Positions 43,601-48,608 of a stretch of DNA of 48,608 bases are shown here, in pieces. Numbering within the stretch: the first letter of the stretch is position 1; each line of letters opens with the position of its first letter. This DNA comes from JBGSIC01 sp041751875 (GTDB lineage: Bacteria > Bdellovibrionota > FAC87 > UBA2466 > JACKAF01), in assembly GCA_041751875.1 (NCBI GenBank), contig JBGSIC010000011.1, forward strand, positions 1 through 48,608. The letters are read 5' to 3'. The position numbers and the translations under genes are program-made. The notes under the pieces are model-generated. The model saw only the letters and a list, made by a program, of their open reading frames with translations, was not told the DNA's origin and searched no databases.

Positions 43601-44002
43601 GTAAAGGCGAAGTTTGGCGATAGCCTCTTTTCTATCAAGTTTAGGGGAGGGGCTCACTCCATAGATGTTGTTTCCTGTGAGCCAGTGATAAGTATCCAGA
43701 ATGAGAGCTGGCCGGTCTTCTACCTCAGGCCATCGTGACTCTGCGTAAAACGGGCTCGAAGACAGTTTATTTGTTCCAATCCCAGAAAAGATTCTTTCAT
43801 ATTGGGAACGCGGGGCGCCCAGAAGTTTTTCAAGAACAGACGGAGATAGAAGGGCCTCTAGTTCATCAAAGATCGGAAACTTGCCGCTTGAGGAATTGTT
43901 GGGGGCTATAATTCTTTTGCTAGGCGCCTCGTGAAGGTCGTCGGCGAGCGCTAGCACAGATACTAGCAGTAAAGAAAATATGGCAAGCTGATGCAACTTC
44001 AT
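40607..44002 (-). CDS. Large exported polymorphic toxin with pre-toxin TG-like segment
   Basis: Start taken at ATG 44002 (1131 residues), which begins a signal peptide (KLHQLAIFSLLLVSVLALA); the frame extends 11 codons upstream. About 800 residues of mostly helical, unrecognised sequence follow. Residues about 890-944 match the pre-toxin TG pattern: F-T-P-G-L-G..QDFIEASSGR..YGRQLSESER and a Gly-rich end. The last 110 residues form a compact module (ERLFRSYDEKTERLGQYWSPVKP, VEIEVPSGTLTHEGFAA, LLGGGRQVYLDFKVPE) of the sort found at toxin C-termini; an ADP-ribosyltransferase-like fold is one possibility, unproven. A small gene overlaps its stop. The secretion route beyond Sec is not visible. Confidence 0.75.
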   Translation of the reverse strand: MKLHQLAIFSLLLVSVLALADDLHEAPSKRIIAPNNSSSGKFPIFDELEALLSPSVLEKLLGAPRSQYERIFSGIGTNKLSSSPFYAESRWPEVEDRPALILDTYHWLTGNNIYGVSPSPKLDRKEAIAKLRLYFADTKLRTYDGLHHLIANFQAFKNTSPSLSDEEALIEVEEKHFAKKRPPLSDIRSAKRHSLHADEFPNFNTFKVYDSLTKDDLENDLVFPDVRESPNFGKTKSKLNYDLLDIRSNMEIKNGALTRFISSPSRFPGKRCNPFHLDLHIHQQENDSRSGSLKEATKRMVAMPPEYQMGLARHIQGSDITTDGVDRLNTLYQWLTKDAKGPLLSSQTAYKLTLEFAGEWSRPYRSNHALQEGLDLYDKWAVDNSTKAKVHFVRRLLSSKPQSTKFQALDSIHAQISDDYHALMALGYTSTFYAERQETTVDYRNSPKYEKLIADYNRMNALGPGKKKHLEKWRGEVYDKESPNAWWTPMEWPKDVPIPSCYRDVRKAMGKYLSRETHEALRRICTKDVLAKEAEVRKSLFRKLSAVHTMERINYLYTQVGDQLKQNAETVAGINSQLAECGESEIHVASCLIEKPQLIQKIETSMEETRKHIYALWSAAKIRVLKSNVELQDALSSQLEQLTFLKATLEGKTIDPSLFTFWKPEEAIASKKSKFRRASLKGRAQFRYRSTSEDGSPFRLTGNGGADLILHTGSPIQAPQVRFSPLPQIGHLQALNRQYAQSNAEYRTAYPKHLKAIETDFAKGHADLVKHQESLKDHAMRIRMPSVEVPESVLALIDGPELKGNPETIMSRAFERQPLLKNASVLQKRIDDFSPKTTEEADMKEGAQASLLASGIAAVRGEVEKAASYLVVADALMRMATGKEPNFPESTRDAASFTPGLGWAQDFIEASSGRTYYGRQLSESERMWAAIGAFSGGIGSKGKLGANVLEKLATILNKPLRRGVLQKAQELAQPVQEATIHSPSNSGRLHNRPIGSPHLLLDSRGVPVAGTTIADTFRSATYRSGRKTVPERLFRSYDEKTERLGQYWSPVKPTGPSQVTLDLALDPSRKVPNSATKWVEIEVPSGTLTHEGFAAPVHNQSTGVQLLGGGRQVYLDFKVPETWIKDGGTFK

Positions 44003-44155
44003 GATGTTGAAAATCCGTGCGTGAAGTAGTTGCAAGGCTCGGACCGGACGAATTGAGGCGGGGACCTTAAGTTAAATCGTAGAACTTAGAGACACGTGTC
44101 GATGCGGGAAAGGAGAGAAACTGCGAGGAGGACTTTTCGGCCAAGAAAAATTAAG

Positions 44156-44232
<77 letters not shown>

Positions 44233-44584
44233 ATAACACGCACCTGCGTGATTAGATTGAACAAACGTTTATAGGCAAAGAATCGCAGTTGGTAAAGCGA
44301 CATTCCCCTGCGGGCCGCACAGGGTTTTTACGGTGTTTGGATCTCAGTCGGTTCATAAAAATACATATAATCAATAGTTTAAAGCATGTGCCTCATTGAC
44401 TGCCCACGTCAAAAACGTCTTAGGCTGGAACGAAAAAATACCGAAAAAGCTAAGAATCCAACGATTTACTCCGATTTCGTCCTGGCTCGCAGCTTGCATT
44501 TATAAGGAGTGAGACCCTCACCTTAGTTTTCTCCATCCCGGCTTCACCGTGAATGTGCCTCTCCCGTTTTCGTTTGGGGGATTA
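44233..44584 (+). other. Intergenic promoter region ahead of the delta-60 lipoprotein gene
   Basis: A 352-bp region between tRNA-Val (minus) and the lipoprotein gene (plus). It contains the sigma-54 promoter described separately, a small GTGAG-ACC-CTCAC hairpin in the leader, and presumably the tRNA promoter on the other strand. No open frame is supported. Confidence 0.5.
44482..44498 (+). promoter_or_regulatory. Sigma-54 (-24/-12) promoter
   Basis: The sequence CTGGCTCGCAGCTTGCA matches the RpoN consensus YTGGCACGrNNNTTGC with one conspicuous mismatch (T for A). The invariant GG (44484-44485) and GC (44496-44497) are separated by exactly 10 bp. Transcription would start near 44509, leaving a leader of about 76 nt to the ATG at 44585. 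RpoN promoters need an enhancer-binding activator; none is encoded in the window. Confidence 0.6.
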
Positions 44585-46852
44585 ATGGAACGTTTAAGCT
44601 ACTTAGCCAAAAATACTTTTCTGACTTCAATTATTCTTTCATCCATTTTCATGGGTGCTTGTTCCAATCGCCGCGCGCAGATCGTAGGCGGGGGAGATCC
44701 CTCATCAGAAATCGTCATTGATTTGAAAGGCCGCCTGTCGGGAAGCGGGTCTTTTGTTGCTAACGGCATCACGATCGATGAGCACGAAGAAGTACAATTG
44801 AGTTGGGTGGTAACCGGTAGTCCTTCTCATTGCGCCCTTCACAATGTCTCGGTAACGCCACCGGAAGAAGTGGTGGCCGACGCGATAAATGAGGGGACTT
44901 TCGTGAGTCCGTCGTTAGAGGAATCTGTTCGTTATGAGCTTACTTGCAACAAGGGCTTAAACTTTGCCTTAGCGTCATTCGAAGTCACGGTAAACGAAGT
45001 AGTTCCTCAATTGCCCGCCTTGACAGTAAATCTCAAAGGGAGACTCACCAACACGGGTGCGTATGTGGAAGAGGGAATGGCGATCTACACAGGGCAAACC
45101 CTGGATTTGCAGTACATCATCACCGGTAGTCCCACGAGCTGCACGTTAAAAAATACTTTGGTTAACCCTCACGCCACGGTTGCGGTGAGTACCATCGATG
45201 CCGACGAGTTTCGGACCGGTGCCATTAACACGGCGATGAATCTTCGGCTGCGCTGTGAGCGCGGCTCAGACATCGCGTTCAAAGACTTTGCCGTTTCAGC
45301 CTCTGCCGCTCCGGTAGTGCAGTTGGCGGTGACGGGTGGGCCTTATTACGATTTTGGCAACGTGACGGTGGGGCAAACCAAGGACCAAGTTTTCACGATC
45401 ACCAACACAGGTAACGTCAGTATTGCTCAAATTACTGTGGGCGCGATTACGGCTCCTTTTACGGTCACTAACATTTCGAGCTGCTCAAGTACTCTTTTGC
45501 CGGGGGCAACTTGCACTTTTACTGCCCGTTTTTCTCCCGTTGCAGCGGGGCGCCCCGCCACGGCTTTACGGCCGCCGCCTGGTGCAGCAGCTGACTTGTT
45601 GCTCGAATTGTCTTACGGATTTACGGGATCTAACTTCTTGATGGGCTTCGACGGTACCGGCGTTGCAGTCGTGGCACCGCACGGTTTGGACGGAACCTTT
45701 GGCACGTCGGGTAAGATGCAGGCGGGAAATCGTCTTAACGTCGCCGCGGGAAGCCTGAACAACGCGGAAGGGATTGCGATTCAAAGAGTGGGAACGCAAG
45801 ACAAATACCTTGTGCACGGTCGGACGCTCGCCTACGTGGCAAACGCGCCCAACGGTTACGGTTATACCGATGGCATGGGCATAGCGCGAATCAACGCAAA
45901 CGGGTCAATCGATACCTCGTTTGGTCAAAGTGGCCTAGCAGTCACGCCATTTACCTTGGCATCCAGTGCGCAAGTGATGCGCGTGCGGGTGCTTAGCGAC
46001 AATAAAATTTTGGCTATCGGTCGCATTGGCGTGATGGGAAGTGGTGGAACCTGGGCGCGTGTGTTGATGACAAAGTACACCGCTGATGGCCAACCCGACA
46101 CAACCTTCGGTTCAAACGGTGTCGTGATTTCCGATCTTCATAATGGCGCTATTGGGCAAGATGGCGTCGTAACAAGCGATGGAAAAATTATTGTTATTGC
46201 GCGCGTAATGGGCTCGGGCACTACGGGCTGGACAGCGGGCGCTCACCTATTGCGTTACAGCGCAAACGGTTCACTTGAAAATGCCCGCCTTTATAGTCTG
46301 GCGCGTAATGGAGGGACTTACAACTTTCCCACACGAGTGATTCTCCAAGCTGACGGAAAAATTCTCATTGGAGGTGTTTCACAGTGCCAGACGGCATTGG
46401 GTTACTCCCTTGCCGTTTCGCGCTTCTTGGCTGACGGAAGCATCGATAGCGGATTTGGCAACAACGGTGTGGTTTGCATTGCTCCGAGTAACGATAACTA
46501 TCGGGGCACGGGAATCTTTTTAAGAGGAACCGACATCGTGATTGCCGGGGGTGATGGAACCGTAGCTACTTTGAGTAGTGCCGGAACGGTAACAAGTGTT
46601 TTTACCGCTCCGAACACTTATTTGTTAGGTTCGGCGATACGTTCCGATGGAAAAGTATTGCTTTCAGGAAATATTGGTGGCGCGGTTGCGAAGTTGTTTA
46701 ACGTCGATGGCTCAGTAGCCCGCACCTACGCTGCGGCCGGTTTTAGTGGCTCCGTTAATGGGGCGATCGCTGAGGCCGACAACAAAGTTGTGGTATTTGG
46801 CGGCGTACTAAACGGTACCGCCCAAGTTTTCATGTCACGGTTCTTGCCCTAA
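44585..46852 (+). CDS. Lipoprotein with Ig-like, choice-of-anchor-D and delta-60 repeats
   Basis: ATG 44585 is preferred over GTG 44549: it has a GGGGGA ribosome site and starts a lipoprotein signal peptide (lipobox MGAC). The 755-residue product contains two tandem homologous Ig-like domains (VIDLKGRLSGSG.. and TVNLKGRLTNTG.., each with a Cys pair). A choice-of-anchor-D/ASPM-like domain follows (YYDFGNVTVGQTKDQVFTITNTGN, CTFTARFSP), then a delta-60 beta-propeller region of repeats such as NGSIDTSFGQSGL and DGSIDSGFGNNGV. Likely a surface-exposed adhesive or structural protein; ligand unknown. Confidence 0.85.
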   Translation: MERLSYLAKNTFLTSIILSSIFMGACSNRRAQIVGGGDPSSEIVIDLKGRLSGSGSFVANGITIDEHEEVQLSWVVTGSPSHCALHNVSVTPPEEVVADAINEGTFVSPSLEESVRYELTCNKGLNFALASFEVTVNEVVPQLPALTVNLKGRLTNTGAYVEEGMAIYTGQTLDLQYIITGSPTSCTLKNTLVNPHATVAVSTIDADEFRTGAINTAMNLRLRCERGSDIAFKDFAVSASAAPVVQLAVTGGPYYDFGNVTVGQTKDQVFTITNTGNVSIAQITVGAITAPFTVTNISSCSSTLLPGATCTFTARFSPVAAGRPATALRPPPGAAADLLLELSYGFTGSNFLMGFDGTGVAVVAPHGLDGTFGTSGKMQAGNRLNVAAGSLNNAEGIAIQRVGTQDKYLVHGRTLAYVANAPNGYGYTDGMGIARINANGSIDTSFGQSGLAVTPFTLASSAQVMRVRVLSDNKILAIGRIGVMGSGGTWARVLMTKYTADGQPDTTFGSNGVVISDLHNGAIGQDGVVTSDGKIIVIARVMGSGTTGWTAGAHLLRYSANGSLENARLYSLARNGGTYNFPTRVILQADGKILIGGVSQCQTALGYSLAVSRFLADGSIDSGFGNNGVVCIAPSNDNYRGTGIFLRGTDIVIAGGDGTVATLSSAGTVTSVFTAPNTYLLGSAIRSDGKVLLSGNIGGAVAKLFNVDGSVARTYAAAGFSGSVNGAIAEADNKVVVFGGVLNGTAQVFMSRFLP

Positions 46853-46863
46853 GCTCTACCAAG

Positions 46864-47187
46864 CTAAGCGGCTTTTTGGGGGGTTACTTTAATCGTAACG
46901 CCCAGTAGGGAAAGATATCCCGCCAGTTTTTCTGCGCTCATAACGGAGAGTTTTCCTCGAAGCAATTCACTGATCCTAGGTTGAGGTTGATTCAAAACAG
47001 TCTCCAAGGCTCTTGCAGTGAACTTTTTCTTAGCAATGATCTTTATGATCTCGGCGTGCAGATCCATTTTGAGTTTAAGCGCGGCCCTTTCCTCCGAGGA
47101 GAGACCAAGATCGTCAAGTACGTCTCCGTTGGAAACGTGGGTAGGTTGGTTGTCTTGTTTTCTCTTTTTCACGGGCATTTTCCTCAA
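46864..47187 (-). CDS. XRE-family antitoxin (HigA-like)
   Basis: This is a 107-residue protein with a helix-turn-helix domain at about 45-95 (LHAEIIKIIAKKKFTARALETVLNQPQPRISELLRGKL). It has the wording typical of antitoxins paired with Gp49/HigB-type toxins (DVLDDLGLSSEERAALKLKMDLHAEI). The start overlaps the toxin stop by 4 nt, with the toxin first, as in higBA operons. It probably neutralises the toxin and represses the operon by binding the palindrome at 47559-47580. Confidence 0.9.
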   Translation of the reverse strand: MRKMPVKKRKQDNQPTHVSNGDVLDDLGLSSEERAALKLKMDLHAEIIKIIAKKKFTARALETVLNQPQPRISELLRGKLSVMSAEKLAGYLSLLGVTIKVTPQKAA

Positions 47188-47531
47188 AATCTTGCCAAAA
47201 CCTTATTCAGTCGACCCTTGGCCACTTGAAGATCATTCTGCCTCGTTTTGGCGCTCTGTTTCTCAAAACAGTGAAGAACATGGATTCGATGCCCAACCTT
47301 CGCCAGGTAAATCACTCGGTACCACGCTCGTTCATCTTGCTCCCTAATCTCGTACACTCTAGGGCCGATGGATTTCATGGGGCGACTGTTCAGAGGAAGC
47401 TCACCAAACTGCAACCGTCTCAGCTCCATACCCAAGTCAGCCCGAACACCTGTCGGAAAGGAGCGAATTACTTCAAGGGAGTTACCTTCCCATGCGATTT
47501 CAGCCGCCTTATTGCTTGCCGGGCTGCTCAA
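47184..47531 (-). CDS. RelE/HigB-type toxin (Gp49-like)
   Basis: Start chosen at TTG 47531, which follows GGAG by 7 nt and gives 115 residues. The ATG at 47567 (127 residues) lies inside the operator palindrome and has no ribosome site. The sequence (EIAWEGNSLEVIRSFP..VRADLGMELRRLQFGELP..SRPMKSIGPRVYEIRE, then YRVIYLAK...IHVLHCFEKQSAKT) matches the Gp49/HigB family of mRNA-cleaving toxins. It is coupled to the XRE antitoxin downstream. Confidence 0.9.
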   Translation of the reverse strand: MSSPASNKAAEIAWEGNSLEVIRSFPTGVRADLGMELRRLQFGELPLNSRPMKSIGPRVYEIREQDERAWYRVIYLAKVGHRIHVLHCFEKQSAKTRQNDLQVAKGRLNKVLARF

Positions 47532-47558
47532 TCCCAGGCTCCATTGGGTATAATACCG

Positions 47559-47580
47559 AGTATACATAAATATGTATACT
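47559..47580. promoter_or_regulatory. Operator palindrome of the toxin-antitoxin operon
   Basis: Two perfect 10-base arms (AGTATACATA and TATGTATACT) are separated by AA. A TATACT box inside the left arm, on the minus strand, can serve as -10 of the operon promoter, with a weak TTTTCA 16 bp upstream. Binding of the antitoxin here would block transcription. This is the standard autoregulation of such operons. Confidence 0.6.
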
Positions 47581-47618
47581 TGAAAATGTATAATTGAGTT
47601 ATATCAATATGTTGAAAG

Positions 47619-47642
47619 ATGCTGGTTGGCATGTGAAGCATC
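47619..47642 (-). terminator. Possible terminator of the HNH nuclease gene
   Basis: A 6-bp stem (GATGCT 47619-47624 with AGCATC 47637-47642) lies 9 nt beyond the nuclease stop and is followed on the minus strand by a short T run. It separates the nuclease gene from the TA promoter. The stem is short, so confidence is low. Confidence 0.3.
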
Positions 47643-47650
47643 CCTGTCGT

Positions 47651-48520
47651 TCAATGAGGTGGGTGTTCAAGGTGCCATTTCTTGTGGTGGGTGGAGCAAA
47701 GGGTGACTAGGTTATCTAGTTTGTCTTTTCCGCCTTGGCTTAAGGGCTGTTTATGGTGAATTTCTAGCCATCTTTCTGACCGGCAACGTTCGCCCTGGTG
47801 AACAAACGCGCATCTTCCCTCATCTCTCAATTGGATTTCATGAAGGAGTGCTGCAGGCAAGGGTTTGCGGCCGGCAACTGTTCTTAAGAATTGTTGATGG
47901 ATGGGTTTGGTGGAGGGTTTCGCGGCCGCGCGCTTCGCTTTTTGGACGGGGTCGACGCGCTCGAGAAATTCGCTCAGCACGGCTTCCAGAGTTTCTTCAA
48001 TGCCACAGTGCTTTCTTCTTTTCTGAGATAGTAAATCCTGCGCGCGTTTCAGCTTCGCTTCAAGCTCCGACGAAATACCACAACGGAGTTCGGACCTTTC
48101 TTCGGCTAAGGGACGAATGCGTTCCACTGTGGCAGGAAGAGGATTTTCTTTTACCACCTCCCTTTCAACTTGTTTTTGAGTGAGGGTTGCTGCCTTTTGA
48201 ATCCACTCTTTGGAATTTTCTTTGTGGATGACGGACACAATTTTGTGAGCTTTGGAAACCGTTAGTTTACCGTCAGTAATAGCCTTTTTTAGTTCGGGAA
48301 CCTCTTTTGATTTTCGGGCGACGTTGATGAAGCTATACGCCTGGCTGTCAGAAAGTCTGAGCGCTTGTGTCGCGTAGTGAAAGACACTTGAGTAGCCAAG
48401 GTCTTGAAAGATTCTCTTTGTTTCTATGATTTGTATGATGCCGAGAAGCTCCGCTTCGGCTTGCAAGAAATGCTTCGCACAGGCGAGAGCACGTTCGTGA
48501 ATTTGTTTGAATGATTCCAT
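47651..48520 (-). CDS. HNH endonuclease with DUF222-like N-terminal region
   Basis: Start at ATG 48520, preceded directly by GGAGG; the frame is open to 48568 but without a ribosome site. The 289-residue product has a helical N-terminal region (SFKQIHERALACAKHFLQAE.., GYSSVFHYATQALRLSDSQAY, KLTVSKAHKI). This resembles the DUF222-type proteins that accompany HNH domains. The HNH module is C-terminal (C..LEIHHKQPLSQGGKDKLDNLVTLCSTHHKKWH). The role of these nucleases is not established; similar copies are often scattered in genomes. Confidence 0.88.
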   Translation of the reverse strand: MESFKQIHERALACAKHFLQAEAELLGIIQIIETKRIFQDLGYSSVFHYATQALRLSDSQAYSFINVARKSKEVPELKKAITDGKLTVSKAHKIVSVIHKENSKEWIQKAATLTQKQVEREVVKENPLPATVERIRPLAEERSELRCGISSELEAKLKRAQDLLSQKRRKHCGIEETLEAVLSEFLERVDPVQKAKRAAAKPSTKPIHQQFLRTVAGRKPLPAALLHEIQLRDEGRCAFVHQGERCRSERWLEIHHKQPLSQGGKDKLDNLVTLCSTHHKKWHLEHPPH

Positions 48521-48608
48521 GGCAACCTCCGTTAAGTAGAGGAAACGCCTAGAGGATCGGTTTTTCAAGAGCGTTAGGGGAGCGTGACGGTTAGTTTTTT
48601 ATCAGGTG

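Overview
The window reads as chromosomal DNA of a Gram-negative bacterium with a large exported proteome. Evidence includes Sec signal peptides and lipoproteins, two TonB proteins, a TonB-dependent receptor, an outer-membrane barrel, a lytic transglycosylase and a DsbD-type protein. Exported proteases and a serpin, delta-60 and Ig-like lipoproteins, two HNH nucleases and a REP-like palindrome fit Bdellovibrionota/Oligoflexia or a neighbouring former deltaproteobacterial lineage. That placement is inference, because no rRNA is present. No insertion sequence, prophage or CRISPR array is visible.

Layout. 1-4705 (minus): a protease/antiprotease block with a serpin, a matrixin-like metalloprotease, a small barrel and a trypsin-fold protein whose catalytic His is replaced. 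4823-10879: a CheA-ATPase-like membrane sensor, a lipoprotein, peptide deformylase, two unknown exported proteins and an Nfu Fe-S protein. 10956-14723 (plus): a cobalamin riboswitch followed by a TonB-dependent receptor, a beta-propeller lipoprotein resembling the BtuG idea, and a small dedicated TonB. 14861-18687 (plus): a legumain/caspase-like peptidase, a HAD phosphatase-like protein and a GT-B glycosyltransferase, all with predicted export signals. 18738-21240 (minus): TonB, an unknown membrane protein and a lytic transglycosylase. 21386-31089: DsbD-like, UbiB-like kinase, TPR protein, a large hybrid histidine kinase, a ZIP transporter and an M48 homologue that has lost zinc ligands. 31163-39889: mostly housekeeping genes (two-part hot-dog dehydratase, purN-purM, a Kal-like hot-dog enzyme, rplS, rnhB, yraN, STAS protein, rsmI, HNH nuclease, trxA, class A acid phosphatase).

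39890-48608 is accessory in character. A 1131-residue exported polymorphic toxin carries a pre-toxin TG-like segment and an unknown C-terminal toxin module, and a 4-nt-overlapping small gene is the probable immunity gene. Next to it lie tRNA-Val(GAC), a strong sigma-54 promoter in front of a delta-60-repeat lipoprotein, a HigBA-type toxin-antitoxin pair with a perfect operator palindrome, and a DUF222-like HNH nuclease.

The best candidates for something undescribed are: the B12 operon with a propeller lipoprotein outside Bacteroidota; the operon of exported enzymes whose families usually act in the cytoplasm; the toxin/immunity pair; and the repeated appearance of degenerate catalytic sites (S1 protease, M48 peptidase, CheA-type ATPase).
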